DNA from: Burkholderiaceae bacterium
Lineage (GTDB): Bacteria > Pseudomonadota > Gammaproteobacteria > Burkholderiales > Burkholderiaceae_C
Assembly (NCBI GenBank): GCA_019751915.1
Contig: JAIEMS010000015.1
Location: 60,291 to 124,290, forward strand
Length of the DNA: 64,000 bases
Reading direction: 5' to 3'
The stretch's first letter is position 1. Each line of letters opens with the position of its first letter. Below are positions 27,136 through 37,206 of this stretch, in pieces. The notes beneath the pieces are model-generated. The model was given only the letters and a program-made list of their open reading frames with translations, did not search any database and was not told the origin of the DNA. The position numbers and the translations under genes are program-made.

Positions 27136-28038
27136 ATGTCGATCTACATCAACAAAGACACCAAGATCATCACCCAAGGCATCACTGGCAAGACCGGTCA
27201 ATTCCACACGGAAAAATGCCAAGAGTACGCGAACGGCAAGAACGCCTTCGTGGCAGGCGTGAACCCCAAGAAGGCCGGCGAGTCGATCTTCAACATCCCA
27301 ATCTACGCTTCGGTCAAAGAAGCCGCGCAGCAAACCGGCGCTACCGTGTCGGTGATCTATGTGCCGCCCGCAGGCGCTGCTGCTGCCATCTGGGAAGCCG
27401 TTGAAGCTGACCTCGATTTGGCCGTTTGCATTACCGAAGGCATCCCCGTCAAGGACATGCTGGAAGTGCGCAACCGCATGAAGGCCAAGGAAGCTGCCGG
27501 TGGCAAGCGCACCCTGCTGCTCGGCCCAAACTGCCCCGGCCTGATTACGCCCGACGAAGTCAAAATCGGCATCATGCCCGGTCACATCCACCGCAAGGGT
27601 CGCATCGGCGTGGTTTCGCGCTCGGGCACATTGACCTATGAAGCTGTGGCTATGCTGACCGAAGTCGGTCTGGGCCAGTCCAGCGCCGTCGGTATTGGTG
27701 GCGATCCGATCAACGGTTTGAAGCACATCGACGTGATGCAAGCTTTCAACGACGATCCAGACACCGATGCCGTCATCATGATTGGCGAAATCGGCGGCCC
27801 CGATGAAGCCGAAGCCGCTCGCTGGTGCAAAGCCAACATGAAGAAGCCTATCGTTGGCTTCATCGCTGGTGTGACTGCCCCCGCAGGCAAGCGCATGGGC
27901 CATGCTGGTGCGTTGATCGCTGGTGGTGCCGACACTGCCGATGCCAAGCTGGCCATCATGGAAGAGTGCGGCTTCATCGTCACACGCAATCCTTCCGAAT
28001 TGGGCAAGCTGCTCAAGGCACAGCTCAAGCTGGCTTAA
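27136..28038 (+). CDS. sucD: succinyl-CoA synthetase, alpha subunit
   Basis: About 300 residues. [24 protein letters not shown] carries the CoA/nucleotide-binding [20 protein letters not shown] and [11 protein letters not shown] follow. The phosphorylated His is in RMGHAGALI. Start is fixed by the AGGAA site. Forms an operon with sucC. Confidence 0.97.
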   Translation: MSIYINKDTKIITQGITGKTGQFHTEKCQEYANGKNAFVAGVNPKKAGESIFNIPIYASVKEAAQQTGATVSVIYVPPAGAAAAIWEAVEADLDLAVCITEGIPVKDMLEVRNRMKAKEAAGGKRTLLLGPNCPGLITPDEVKIGIMPGHIHRKGRIGVVSRSGTLTYEAVAMLTEVGLGQSSAVGIGGDPINGLKHIDVMQAFNDDPDTDAVIMIGEIGGPDEAEAARWCKANMKKPIVGFIAGVTAPAGKRMGHAGALIAGGADTADAKLAIMEECGFIVTRNPSELGKLLKAQLKLA

Positions 28039-28051
28039 AGCAACGCCCCCC

Positions 28052-28076
28052 AGTGCCCAGATTTTGTCTGGGCGCT
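28052..28076 (+). terminator. hairpin after sucCD
   Basis: About 10 bp stem (one G-T) built on GCCCAGA (28055-28061) / TCTGGGC (28067-28073), loop TTTTG, 14 bp past the sucD stop. No U-run follows, so it may be an mRNA 3' stabiliser or Rho-assisted end. Confidence 0.5.
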
Positions 28077-28221
28077 TGGACTCCAAAGCGCCTGTGGCCC
28101 CGTGCCCCCGGCGCTTTGGTCATTCTGGCCGCACTGCAAGCGGCGCTGCCCCCTCGTCTATGATGCGAGAGCCGTCCCCCTCAGGGCATCTTCTACCAAC
28201 CTTGCACGACCACCACAGACC

Positions 28222-29010
28222 ATGAAGTATGAGTTCAGCGCCCGCACCGACTGCGGCCGGGTGCGTGGTAACAATGAAGATGCGGTCAGCGTAGATACAC
28301 AGGTTCAGGTGGCCGTGCTGGCCGACGGCATGGGCGGCTACAACGCCGGCGAAATCGCCAGCAGCATGGCAACCGAGTTTGTCTGCGCTGAAATGGCCCG
28401 CTGGTTGACCCAAGCGCACCGGCCTTTGGTCAGCAACGATGTCCGCCGCGCTCTGGAAATTTGCATCGAAAACGCCAACCTTGCCATTTTTGCTGCCGCC
28501 CGCGACCATGCTGCGTACAACGGCATGGGCACAACACTGGTAGCCAGTATCTTTTTTGGACAACGGCTCATGTTGGCGCACGTAGGCGATTCGCGCTGCT
28601 ACCGCTTGCGCGCCGGGCAACTCGTTCAGCTGACACGCGATCATTCGTGGCTGCAAGAGCAAATTGACGCAGGTTTCATCACGCCACAGCAAGCGGCACA
28701 ATCGGGCCAGCGCAATCTGGTCACGCGGGCCTTGGGGGTCGAGGATGCGGTAGAAGTTGAACTCAACGAGTTCGCTGTCGAACCGCACGACCTGTACCTG
28801 CTGTGCTCCGACGGCTTGAGCGAAATGCTCCCTGCAGCGGCGATTGCAACGCTGGTCAGCGCCGCAGAACCCCTCGACGACAAGGCCCATCACTTGATCG
28901 AGGCGGCCAATACCAACGGCGGGGGCGACAACATCAGCGTCGTGCTGGTGCAAGCCGGTGCCGCCGGGCACAAGCGCAGTCTTATCTCGCGGCTCATCGG
29001 TGCTACGTGA
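28222..29010 (+). CDS. PP2C-family serine/threonine phosphatase
   Basis: 262 residues. Motifs of bacterial PPM/PP2C (PstP/Stp1 type): ARTDCGRVRGNNEDAV, VLADGMGGYNAGEIAS, GMGTTLVA, HVGDSRCYRLR, LYLLCSDGLSEML and GGDNISVVLV. All metal-binding Asp residues are kept. The start chosen is MKYEFSARTDCG; upstream codons are not family-like. The next gene encodes a two-FHA protein overlapping by possible coupling, which suggests phosphothreonine signalling, although no kinase is seen here. Confidence 0.93.
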   Translation: MKYEFSARTDCGRVRGNNEDAVSVDTQVQVAVLADGMGGYNAGEIASSMATEFVCAEMARWLTQAHRPLVSNDVRRALEICIENANLAIFAAARDHAAYNGMGTTLVASIFFGQRLMLAHVGDSRCYRLRAGQLVQLTRDHSWLQEQIDAGFITPQQAAQSGQRNLVTRALGVEDAVEVELNEFAVEPHDLYLLCSDGLSEMLPAAAIATLVSAAEPLDDKAHHLIEAANTNGGGDNISVVLVQAGAAGHKRSLISRLIGAT

Positions 29011-29084
29011 GCGCCCCCAACGCCAACGCAACAGCGCCCTTGGTTCAAAACAACAAAGCCACACACCATCCCCAGGAACAGGCC

Positions 29085-29780
29085 ATGCCCAAACTGATCG
29101 TATCGATCGACGGTGTAGTTATCAAAGAATTGCAAGTCACCAAAGAGCGCACCGCACTCGGTCGGCGGCCCTACAACGATATCGTGATTGACAACTTGGC
29201 GATCAGCGGCGAGCACGCTGCGTTGCACATGACCAACAAAGGCGTAGAGCTAGAAGACCTGCACAGTACCAACGGCACGTATGTCAATGGCAAGGCTATT
29301 CAACGCCAATGGCTGCGCGGGGGCGACAGCATTGAGCTGGGCAAATACAAAATCCGCTTCATTAACGAAAACGAGGCCGAAGACTACGAAAAAACCATGG
29401 TCTCTCGGCCCCGCATAGTGCCGCCCGCTGCCCCAGCACGCCCACCGCTGGCCGCACCGGCTCCTGCAGCGGCAGCAGCACCCACGGCTACCAGCTACCA
29501 TCCGCTGACCCCTGTAGCGCCTGCGGCGATCCGGGTGCTCTCGGGCACCGCCGCTGGGCGCGAAGTGGCACTGACCAAGGTTGTAACCACCATCGGCAAG
29601 CCCGGCGTGGCTGTGGCCGCCATCACCCGCCGCCAGCACGGCTATGTGCTGGCCCATGTGGAAGGCCCGAACACCCCAACCCACAACGGTAGCCACATCG
29701 GCACCGAGCCAGTTCCGCTGCACGACGGCGACCTGCTGGAGCTGGCAGGCACCGAAATGCAGTTTGTGCAAATCGGCTAA
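29085..29780 (+). CDS. FHA-domain protein (two FHA domains)
   Basis: 231 residues. FHA 1 (~1-95) has the signature TALGRRPYNDIVIDNLAISGEHAAL and STNGTYVNG, typical of phosphothreonine readers. A Pro/Ala-rich linker (~105-140) leads to FHA 2 (~145-231), which is degenerate: TTIGKPG, ITRRQHGYVL, THNGSHI, LHDGDLLELAG. Start at the ATG with AGGAA upstream; a GTG overlapping the phosphatase stop is an alternative. Likely partner of the upstream phosphatase. Confidence 0.88.
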   Translation: MPKLIVSIDGVVIKELQVTKERTALGRRPYNDIVIDNLAISGEHAALHMTNKGVELEDLHSTNGTYVNGKAIQRQWLRGGDSIELGKYKIRFINENEAEDYEKTMVSRPRIVPPAAPARPPLAAPAPAAAAAPTATSYHPLTPVAPAAIRVLSGTAAGREVALTKVVTTIGKPGVAVAAITRRQHGYVLAHVEGPNTPTHNGSHIGTEPVPLHDGDLLELAGTEMQFVQIG

Positions 29781-29791
29781 AGCGCTCTTGG

Positions 29792-29849
29792 CAGCTATTT
29801 GCTATTAAATAAGTAGCTAATTAAGCTTACCCTTCAAGCGCTAGAGCCT
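29792..29849 (+). repeat. dispersed intergenic repeat copy
   Basis: AT stem with GCTATTTGCTATTAAATAAGTAGC and the tail CTTCAAGCGCTAGAGCC ending near 29849, between the FHA gene and dinG. Confidence 0.65.
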
Positions 29850-29906
29850 ATTTATTCGTTTTATTTGCCCGCAGACACCCCGTCTGCTGTGCCACACTCC
29901 CGGCCC

Positions 29907-32093
29907 ATGTCTTCTACCCAGTGGGCCACATCGGCCTTGCAAGCTTTCGATCAGGTGGTGCAATCGACCACAGGACTGCGCGAGCGCGCCGGACAGCGGC
30001 GCATGGCCGAGCAGGTAGCGCACACCTTTAGCGCCGCCACGCTGGGCAAACCAGCCGACGACGACCCCGAGCCAACGCGTGCCATTGCCGTCATTCAGGC
30101 GGGCACCGGCGTGGGCAAGTCGCTGGCCTACTGCGCCCCGGCCATTGCCATCGCGCTGGCGCGTGGCACCCGGGTGCTGATTTCGACCGCTACGGTGGCC
30201 CTGCAAGAACAACTGGTTCACAAAGACCTGCCCGCACTGGCGGCGCAAATGCCCCAACCGTTCAAATTTGCGCTGGCCAAGGGGCGTGGGCGCTACGTTT
30301 GCAAACTCAAACTCGAACGGCTGGCAGGCCACGGCGAAGTGGCCGATGAAGACGATTTCTTTCCGGAAGAAGAAGCCGCTGCCCGCGCCGCCTTGCCACG
30401 CCACGAAACCCAAGCGCGGGTGGAGTTTTACGCCCAGATCGCCCAAACGCTGGCGCGCGGCGTTTGGGATGGCGACCGCGATGCCCTCGATGTGCCCCCG
30501 GCCCCGGAGGTCTGGGGGCCGGTATCTGCCCAAGCCAGTGCCTGCACTGGCAAGTACTGCCCGGCATTTACCGAATGCGTTTACTTTGAACAGCGCAAGA
30601 CGCTGGTGAACGCGCAGGTGATTGTTGCGAACCACGATTTGCTGCTCTCGACCCTCGGGGCACGGGTGCTGCCCGAGCTGGACAACTGCCTGCTGGTGCT
30701 CGACGAAGCGCACCACCTGCCCGCCACCGCGCTCGACCAGTTTGCGTGCAGCATGGATGTCAGCCGCTTGGCGTGGATCGACCACCTCGCCAGCCGGGGT
30801 TTGCGCATCGGCACGCTGGTGCAAGTGAGCGAGATTGCCGACATTCCCGACCACGCCGCGCGGCTGCGCCAAGGGCTGCAAGACGTGGCCCGGCTGGTGA
30901 TGGACTTGTATGGTCAGGCTCTGCGCGACCAAACCAGCACCTGGGGGCCTGCACGGGTGCGCGTACCGCGCGGCCAATTGCCTGAAGCACTGCTGGAGCC
31001 ACTGGGCAATCTGGCCCACCATGCAGCGGGTTTTTTAGACTGCCTGCGCGCCATCAGCAAAGCGCTGCGCACCGAGATGCGCGACAAACCCGACGAGGCC
31101 CGGCGCTTATCGACGCTCTACGCGCAACTGGGCATGCTCGCGCCCCGGCTCGAAGAAGTCCACGACACGGCCCAATTGCTGCTCCAAGATAGCACCCCCG
31201 CCGATGCCCCCCCGCAGGCCAGTGCCGAGACACCGCCCCCCATTCCCAGCGCCAAATGGTTCACCCTCGAGATGGACGGCCCGTTCATCGCCGTCAAAGC
31301 CTGCGCCAGCCCCATCTTGCCCGGCGCTGCGCTGCGCCAGCACCTGTGGAGCAGCGTGCGCGGGGCCGTACTGACCTCGGCGACGCTGACCAGTTGCGGT
31401 GATTTTGATTTTTTCCTGCGCGAAACAGGTCTGCACGCCGACCCTAGCGTGACGGCACTCGAAGTGCCCAGCCCCTTCGACTACGCAGCCCAAGGCACGC
31501 TGATTGCCGCCGAAACCCGCACCGACCCGAAAAATGCTGCCCAGTTCACCACCGAGATGGTGCAAGCGCTGCTGCAAGATTTGGCACAGGTGCGCTACGG
31601 CGCGCTGGTGCTGTTTACCTCGCGCGAGCAAATGCGCCAAGCCGTCGATGGCCTGTCGAGCACACTGCAACCGCTGGTGCTGGTGCAAAATAAGTTGCCG
31701 CGCACCAAGTTGCTCCAGCGCCACCGTGAGCGCGTGGCGGCTGGGCAGCCCTCCATCATCTTTGGTATGCAGTCGTTTGGCGAGGGACTCGATTTGCCGG
31801 GGCGGTTGTGCGAATCGGTGTTCATCACCAAACTACCGTTTGCCCCGCCCGACGATCCGGTGGGCGAGGCCCGCGCCGAGTGGCTGCGCGCTGTGGGCCG
31901 CGACCCGTTCAGCGAACTGGTGGTGCCAGCCACGGCCATGCGCCTAGCGCAGTGGGCGGGCCGGGCCATCCGCACCGAAGAAGACCAAGCACACGTTTAT
32001 TGCTACGACCGCCGCCTAACACGCACCGCCTACGGCCAACGCCTGTTGGCCGGGTTGCCCCCTTTTACCGTGGTGCAACGCGCTGCCACCTGA
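29907..32093 (+). CDS. dinG: ATP-dependent DNA helicase DinG-like (XPD family)
   Basis: About 728 residues. 5'-3' superfamily 2 helicase with Walker [15 protein letters not shown] (~62-75), the DEAH box [14 protein letters not shown] (~262-275), and the helicase motifs [28 protein letters not shown]. Four Cys for an Fe-S cluster are visible: RYVCKLKLE, then [13 protein letters not shown]. Start ATG (MSSTQWATS) is preferred over a TTG 42 bp upstream. Confidence 0.94.
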   Translation: MSSTQWATSALQAFDQVVQSTTGLRERAGQRRMAEQVAHTFSAATLGKPADDDPEPTRAIAVIQAGTGVGKSLAYCAPAIAIALARGTRVLISTATVALQEQLVHKDLPALAAQMPQPFKFALAKGRGRYVCKLKLERLAGHGEVADEDDFFPEEEAAARAALPRHETQARVEFYAQIAQTLARGVWDGDRDALDVPPAPEVWGPVSAQASACTGKYCPAFTECVYFEQRKTLVNAQVIVANHDLLLSTLGARVLPELDNCLLVLDEAHHLPATALDQFACSMDVSRLAWIDHLASRGLRIGTLVQVSEIADIPDHAARLRQGLQDVARLVMDLYGQALRDQTSTWGPARVRVPRGQLPEALLEPLGNLAHHAAGFLDCLRAISKALRTEMRDKPDEARRLSTLYAQLGMLAPRLEEVHDTAQLLLQDSTPADAPPQASAETPPPIPSAKWFTLEMDGPFIAVKACASPILPGAALRQHLWSSVRGAVLTSATLTSCGDFDFFLRETGLHADPSVTALEVPSPFDYAAQGTLIAAETRTDPKNAAQFTTEMVQALLQDLAQVRYGALVLFTSREQMRQAVDGLSSTLQPLVLVQNKLPRTKLLQRHRERVAAGQPSIIFGMQSFGEGLDLPGRLCESVFITKLPFAPPDDPVGEARAEWLRAVGRDPFSELVVPATAMRLAQWAGRAIRTEEDQAHVYCYDRRLTRTAYGQRLLAGLPPFTVVQRAAT

Positions 32094-32119
32094 GCTGTTT
32101 TTATTTCAGAAAGAAACCC

Positions 32120-32473
32120 ATGTCCTCCACCATCCCAGCCTGCCCACAATGCGGCCTCGAAAACACCTACCCCGACGCAGACAACTACGTCTGCCCGGAC
32201 TGCGCCCACGAGTGGCCGCAAACGGCGGCCAGCGATGCCGACGAAGCCAGCGGCGACGGTGTGGTGCGCGATGCCAACGGTAACGTGCTACAAGACGGTG
32301 ATGCGGTGATTTTGGTCAAAGACCTGAAGGTCAAAGGCTCCTCATCGATGCTGAAAAAAGGCAGCAAAATCAAAAGCATCCGACTCGTCGATGGCGCTGA
32401 CGGCCACAACGTGGATTGCAAAACCGATCTGGGCAGCATGTTGCTCAAATCGGAGTTTTTGAAGAAAGCCTAA
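32120..32473 (+). CDS. yjdM: zinc-ribbon alkylphosphonate-utilisation-like protein YjdM
   Basis: 117 residues. Zinc ribbon at the N-terminus: [13 protein letters not shown] and [10 protein letters not shown]. The YjdM/PhnA family body is [28 protein letters not shown]. Despite the historic PhnA name the protein has no proven phosphonatase role. Start follows dinG by 26 bp with AGAAAG upstream. Confidence 0.92.
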   Translation: MSSTIPACPQCGLENTYPDADNYVCPDCAHEWPQTAASDADEASGDGVVRDANGNVLQDGDAVILVKDLKVKGSSSMLKKGSKIKSIRLVDGADGHNVDCKTDLGSMLLKSEFLKKA

Positions 32474-32483
32474 AAGAGCATCA

Positions 32484-32535
32484 AAAAAGAGAGCGCTTCA
32501 TGCTTGCCCCACAAGGGCTACAAGCCTAAAAGACC
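32484..32535 (+). repeat. degenerate dispersed repeat copy
   Basis: AGAGCGCTTCATGCTTGCC and ACAAGGGCTACAAGCC near 32490-32528 resemble the tail of the intergenic repeat, but the AT stem is weak. Low confidence. Confidence 0.4.
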
Positions 32536-32598
32536 CCCAACCCCGGGTTTTTCTGCCTTCAGGAGGCTTAAATCCTAACCTCACAAAAGGAGTCCCCC

Positions 32599-33831
32599 AT
32601 GAACTGGAACTTCAACCTCTCTGAGATGTTTGGTGATGCCACCGAATTGGTACGCACCGGCCACTTGAACGAAGCCACGCAGGCCCTCCAGCAGGCACTG
32701 ACAGGCGCAGTGCCCGGTGCCGTTGCGGGCATGGTCGTCGGCGCTGCGGCACTGGCCCAGCACACGGCCAAGCACCTACCGATCATTCCCCCGGCAACCG
32801 AGGCCAGCGCCATCGACCACCCTCACCCCTCTGGCAGCGCAGCAGAACCAGCACTGGGCTTGGCCTGCCCGCCGCCCTCAGCGGCAGGCCGTGCGCATGC
32901 CGAGCCACCGGGCAGTTTTGAACGCGTGGCGTTCACCCACAACGGCACAGCGCACCACTACCGGCTGTATGTTCCGCCCGGCGCAGGCGCTTGCAAACCG
33001 ATGGCGTTGGTGCTGATGCTGCACGGCTGCATGCAAAGCCCCGACGACTTTGCCACCGGCACCGGCATGAACCCGGCTGCTGCTGCCGCCCACGCGCTGG
33101 TGCTGTACCCAGCCCAACCGCGCAGTGCCAACCCCAACGCCTGCTGGAACTGGTTTGACCCAGAAAACCAACAGCGCGGCAGCGGCGAACCGGCCCTGTT
33201 GATCGACATGTTGCGCGATGTGACCTTGCGCCACCCGGTTGATGCCCAGCGCATCTACGTTGCGGGGATGTCGGCAGGCGGGGCGATGGCCGCAGTGCTG
33301 GGGCGCGAATACCCCGATGTCTTTGCCGCCGTGGGCGTGCATTCGGGCTTGCAAGCTGGGGCTGCCCACAACGTGATGGCGGCACTCTCGGCCATGAGCA
33401 CCGGCGCCAAGCCCGGCCCCTACGCCAAAGCACCCACGCACCCAGCGGCGCAACCACTGCCGCTGATCGTGTTCCACGGCGACGCTGACCCGACCGTGCA
33501 TGCCAAAAACGGCGAACAACTGGTCGAAGCGGCCATCGAAACACTGGTCGGCGGTGGCATGGCGGTGCAGCACGAAACCCAAGCGGGCACCTCGGTGGCA
33601 GGGCAACGCTTTACCCGCAACATCTACCGCCATAGCAGCGCCGCCGCAAGCAACGCCCCACCCGCCGTGGTGGCCGAACACTGGGTGTTGCACGGCGCAG
33701 GCCATGCGTGGTCAGGCGGCCACTTGCCGGGCACCTTGACCGACCCGCGCGGTATCAGCGCTACCCAAGAAATGCTGCGCTTCTTTTTGGAGCATCCGAA
33801 AAACCGTGCCGGTGCTGCGTCCGGTACCTAA
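32599..33831 (+). CDS. PHA-depolymerase / feruloyl-esterase-like hydrolase
   Basis: 410 residues. An N-terminal ~115-residue segment beginning MNWNFNLSEMFGDATELV precedes an alpha/beta hydrolase domain. Motifs: LMLHGCMQSPDDFA (oxyanion loop), GMSAGGAMA (Ser nucleophile ~224), FHGDADPTVH (Asp), GAGHAWSGG (His). This is the PHB-depolymerase family 1 type. No signal peptide, so it may act inside the cell. A good AAAGGAG ribosome site precedes the start. Confidence 0.9.
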   Translation: MNWNFNLSEMFGDATELVRTGHLNEATQALQQALTGAVPGAVAGMVVGAAALAQHTAKHLPIIPPATEASAIDHPHPSGSAAEPALGLACPPPSAAGRAHAEPPGSFERVAFTHNGTAHHYRLYVPPGAGACKPMALVLMLHGCMQSPDDFATGTGMNPAAAAAHALVLYPAQPRSANPNACWNWFDPENQQRGSGEPALLIDMLRDVTLRHPVDAQRIYVAGMSAGGAMAAVLGREYPDVFAAVGVHSGLQAGAAHNVMAALSAMSTGAKPGPYAKAPTHPAAQPLPLIVFHGDADPTVHAKNGEQLVEAAIETLVGGGMAVQHETQAGTSVAGQRFTRNIYRHSSAAASNAPPAVVAEHWVLHGAGHAWSGGHLPGTLTDPRGISATQEMLRFFLEHPKNRAGAASGT

Positions 33832-33846
33832 CCAAGGAGTGTTTGT

Positions 33847-34440
33847 ATGCAACGACCCCTGCCTGCCTACCATCGGGTACTGGTCTGTTTGGCCGCCATG
33901 TGGGCCGCAGTGGCGAGCGTGGCCGCACCGGCCAGCGCCCCCAACGATGTCCCGTTTGAAATCCTCTCCAAAGATGGCGCTTACGTCATCGACACCCGCA
34001 CCAAATTGGTCTGGCCGCGCTGCGTCGAGGGAATGTACTGGGATGGCCTGATTTGCGCTGGCACACCCCAGCTCCTGACCTACGCCCAAGCCAGTGCGCT
34101 GACGCGCGCGCGCAGCAGCGCCGATGGCTTGCCATGGCGTTTGCCGCGCACCCACGAGCTGCGCCACTTGGTCAACAAAACCACCACCCCGACGGGGCCA
34201 GATCCGGTGCTGTTTCCGGGCACCCCGGCAGACTGGCACTGGTCTGGCTCGGCCAGCATCGAGAGCACCCCGGTCAATATTTACGAATACGATAAAGTCA
34301 TGCACGGTCACAACGAAAAAACGGCCGACCGCATTGCCTTTCTGCACGGCTGGGCGGTACACCTCGAAACCGGCGAAGCCCGCAGCGACATGCCCAAAAC
34401 CAACCGCCTTCCGGTGCGGTTGGTTCGGCACTACGATTGA
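33847..34440 (+). CDS. DUF1566-domain secreted protein
   Basis: 197 residues. Signal peptide (VLVCLAAMWAAVASVAAPASA). The DUF1566 pattern follows: VIDTRTKLVWPRCVEGM, TYAQASALTRARSSADGLPWRLPRTHELRHLV and WHWSGSASIE. Cys pair and surface repeats suggest an extracytoplasmic adhesin-like fold; function unknown. A strong AGGAG site 5 bp upstream of the ATG. Confidence 0.85.
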   Translation: MQRPLPAYHRVLVCLAAMWAAVASVAAPASAPNDVPFEILSKDGAYVIDTRTKLVWPRCVEGMYWDGLICAGTPQLLTYAQASALTRARSSADGLPWRLPRTHELRHLVNKTTTPTGPDPVLFPGTPADWHWSGSASIESTPVNIYEYDKVMHGHNEKTADRIAFLHGWAVHLETGEARSDMPKTNRLPVRLVRHYD

Positions 34441-34494
34441 TTTTCTGACCCCCTTTGACCCACCCCACGACGCTGACCAGCCGCGCATGCCCTA

Positions 34495-35196
34495 ATGCCC
34501 GGCTACCTTCTTAAACACGAAAGCATTGCCGTCGATGGGGTCGAAAACCTCATCATCCGTTCACTGCTCGATCGGCAGCAATTTGCCGACCCTCTGGGCC
34601 TTGCCGAGCAATTGGGCATCTCCTCGGCGGCTTGGCCGCTGTTTGGCTTGCTGTGGCCCTCGGGAGCACACATGGCGGCACGGCTGGCACAGCACCCGGT
34701 CACGCCGGGCGAGCGCATCCTTGAAATCGGCTGCGGCTTAGGGTTGGCAAGTTTGGTGGGGCATCGGCGCGGTGCCGACATCACTGCCAGCGACTGCCAC
34801 CCGCTGGCAGGGGACTTTTTGCACGAAAACGTGCGCCTGAACCATCTCCCCCCGCTGAAATACCGCCACGGCCAATGGGGCGCAGCCGCAGGCACCGATG
34901 CCGATGCCCCCGGTTCGGTGCAAGGCCTGTTTGATTTGGTCATGGGCAGCGACTTGCTCTACGAGCGCGATGAAAGCGGCACTTTGGCCCATTTCATTGG
35001 TTTGCACACCAGCGCCGCTGCCCAAGTCTGGATCATCGACCCCGACCGCAGCAACCGCCCCGCCTTTACCCGCCACATGGCGGCACAGGGCTTTAGCATG
35101 CGCGAGGAACGCTTGCAGCACGCAGCCAGCGAGGGCGCTCCTGCCTACAAGGGGCGGGTGTTGATTTACCAACGCCACGGCACAACCGCCCTGTAG
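34495..35196 (+). CDS. class I SAM-dependent methyltransferase (lysine-methyltransferase-like)
   Basis: 233 residues. Motif I ILEIGCGLGLASLVG near residue 74, and ITASDCHPLA, FDLVMGSDLLYERDE and the start-proximal WPSGAHMAARLA are typical of METTL21/EEF2KMT-like and nicotinamide N-methyltransferase-like enzymes. The target is not known. Lies downstream of the DUF1566 gene, no obvious link. Confidence 0.85.
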   Translation: MPGYLLKHESIAVDGVENLIIRSLLDRQQFADPLGLAEQLGISSAAWPLFGLLWPSGAHMAARLAQHPVTPGERILEIGCGLGLASLVGHRRGADITASDCHPLAGDFLHENVRLNHLPPLKYRHGQWGAAAGTDADAPGSVQGLFDLVMGSDLLYERDESGTLAHFIGLHTSAAAQVWIIDPDRSNRPAFTRHMAAQGFSMREERLQHAASEGAPAYKGRVLIYQRHGTTAL

Positions 35197-35269
35197 CGGC
35201 CACCAACCCTGCACGGCACTGGGAAAGCAAAAACGCAGGTGCGGCGCACTGTCCGTTAATCTTTCGGGT

Positions 35270-35779
35270 ATGCGTTTCATTTATTGTCTGACCTTGGCGG
35301 CACCGCTGTGGCTTCTGGCTGGCTGTGGCTCGCCCCCCCCCGCAGTGCGAGCGCCCGCAGCCCCGCCCACGCCGGTGCAACGCCCCGAAGTGCCCTCGCG
35401 CCTCTCGGCAGAGATGGCACACGACATTGCCATCCATGCGCTCGGGCTGGTGGGCACGCCGTACCGCTACGGCGGCAATACCCCCGACAGCGGCTTCGAT
35501 TGCAGCGGCCTGATCGGTTACGTCTACCGCGCCAGAGTCTCGGTAGCACCGCCGCGCACCGTGGCGCAACTGAGCGCTTGGGGCCAACCCGTTGCCAGCG
35601 AGATCGTGCGTACCGGCGATCTGGTGGTCTTTGGCAAAAACAGCACCCCCACCCACGCTGGCATTTATGTCGGCAATGGGCGCTTTGTCCATGCGCCATC
35701 GACGGGCGGCGAAGTGCGGCTCGATCATTTGCAATCGCGCTACTGGGCAGCGCAAAAGGTGGCCTTTTTACGGCCTTGA
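35270..35779 (+). CDS. NlpC/P60 (C40) peptidoglycan hydrolase lipoprotein
   Basis: 169 residues. Lipoprotein signal peptide with lipobox LLAGC (Cys19). Catalytic Cys in GFDCSGLIGYVYR (~81), His in THAGIYVGNGRFVHAPS. Family members cut the D-Glu-Dap bond in stem peptides; outer-membrane anchoring is likely. A Pro/Ala-rich linker follows the lipobox. Confidence 0.93.
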   Translation: MRFIYCLTLAAPLWLLAGCGSPPPAVRAPAAPPTPVQRPEVPSRLSAEMAHDIAIHALGLVGTPYRYGGNTPDSGFDCSGLIGYVYRARVSVAPPRTVAQLSAWGQPVASEIVRTGDLVVFGKNSTPTHAGIYVGNGRFVHAPSTGGEVRLDHLQSRYWAAQKVAFLRP

Positions 35780-35828
35780 GAGGCATACCGAACCAGCCAC
35801 ACCCGAGCACCCGCGCGACAATCTGGGT

Positions 35829-36926
35829 ATGACTACCCCCCACGCCCACCCCACTGCCGCCGCCTGTACCCACGACACCACGCGCATTGACGACACGCGC
35901 ATCCGCGCCGTGCGCCCCCTCATCACACCGGCCTTGTTGCAAGAATGGCTGCCCGTCACGGAGGCAGCCCAAGCACTGGTGCAAAGCAGCCGCGCCGCCA
36001 TTGCCCGCGTGCTGCACGGCCAAGACGACCGACTGATCGTGGTGGTGGGGCCTTGCTCTATCCACGACCACGCCCAAGCCATGGACTACGCCCGCCAGCT
36101 CAAGGTGCAGGCCGATGCTCTGGCAGACGATCTGCTCATCGTCATGCGGGTCTATTTTGAAAAGCCCCGCACCACAGTAGGCTGGAAGGGCTACATCAAC
36201 GACCCGCACTTAGACGGCAGCTTTGCCATCAACGAGGGCCTTGAGTTGGCCCGCCAACTGCTGCTGGACGTGCTGGCACTGGGCTTGCCGGTGGGCACGG
36301 AGTTTTTGGACTTGCTGAGTCCACAATTTATTAGCGATCTGGTCAGCTGGGGGGCCATCGGTGCGCGCACCACCGAGAGCCAGAGCCACCGCCAACTTGC
36401 CAGTGGGTTGAGCTGTCCCGTGGGCTTTAAAAATGGCACCGATGGCGGCCTGAAAGTCGCAGCCGATGCCATGCTCGCCGCCCAAGCGCCCCACGCCTTC
36501 ATGGGCATGACCAAAATGGGCCAAGCGGCCATTTTCGAGACGCGCGGCAACACCGATTGCCACGTCATTTTGCGCGGAGGCAAAACCACCAATTACAGCG
36601 GCTCCGATGTCCAAGCCGCCTGCGCTTTGCTCGAAGCGGCAGGTCTGCGGCCTCAGGTGATGGTGGATGTCTCGCACGCCAACAGCAGCAAACAGCACCG
36701 CAGGCAAATCGATGTGGCCGCTGATGTGGCCGAACAAATTGCCGTCGGCGATAAACGCATCACCGGCATCATGCTCGAAAGCCACCTGAACGAAGGTCGC
36801 CAAGACATCGTGCCCGGCCAAGCGCTGGCGCACGGCGTTTCGGTCACCGATGCCTGCATCAGCATGGTGCAAACCATCCCGGTGCTAGAGCGGCTGGCCG
36901 CTGCTGTGCGCGCACGGCGCGGTTGA
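35829..36926 (+). CDS. aroG: 3-deoxy-7-phosphoheptulonate synthase (DAHP synthase)
   Basis: First step of the shikimate pathway (PEP + erythrose-4-P). About 365 residues, class I. Motifs: VVVGPCSIHDHAQAMDYA, VMRVYFEKPRTTVGWKG, ARTTESQSHRQLASGLS, VGFKNGTDG, DVSHANSSK. Start MTTPHAHPTA at 35829; codons upstream are not family-like. The feedback amino acid (Phe/Tyr/Trp) cannot be read confidently. Confidence 0.95.
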   Translation: MTTPHAHPTAAACTHDTTRIDDTRIRAVRPLITPALLQEWLPVTEAAQALVQSSRAAIARVLHGQDDRLIVVVGPCSIHDHAQAMDYARQLKVQADALADDLLIVMRVYFEKPRTTVGWKGYINDPHLDGSFAINEGLELARQLLLDVLALGLPVGTEFLDLLSPQFISDLVSWGAIGARTTESQSHRQLASGLSCPVGFKNGTDGGLKVAADAMLAAQAPHAFMGMTKMGQAAIFETRGNTDCHVILRGGKTTNYSGSDVQAACALLEAAGLRPQVMVDVSHANSSKQHRRQIDVAADVAEQIAVGDKRITGIMLESHLNEGRQDIVPGQALAHGVSVTDACISMVQTIPVLERLAAAVRARRG

Positions 36927-37206
36927 GGCGATTTTTCTTTAAAATCCAGCCAAAAATAGCGATTGCCCTTGCATAGCAACGCTTTATAGCTATTATTTTG
37001 ATAGCTTGATAGCAGCTTCGGACAAATACAATAAGCTACTATCGCTGGGATGTACGGTGCCCGTTTTGGGCAGCTTGGGCACAAAAGTGGTGCCTCCCTG
37101 CCTTGGGCTTTTTGTTTGTTCGTTTCACCGCCATGGGATCCATGCAAGCGTTCTGGTTCTTTCCCCTGCACGTCACCGCATTCCCGCCACTGGGCAGGGG
37201 TAGCCA
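36927..37206. other. intergenic region with repeat and possible promoter
   Basis: 280 bp. It contains a repeat copy at ~36958-37015 and short unsupported frames. A possible promoter for the GGDEF-EAL gene must lie here but could not be placed. Confidence 0.5.
36958..37015 (-). repeat. dispersed intergenic repeat copy
   Basis: On the minus strand: GCTATCAAAATAATAGCTAT stem near 36984-37003 then AAGCGTTGCTATGCAAGGGC tail. Same family as the other copies. Confidence 0.6.

Noticed and set aside
37006..37203. 65-codon frame before the GGDEF-EAL gene
   Set aside because: Sits in the intergenic repeat zone, Cys-rich low-quality sequence with no ribosome site.
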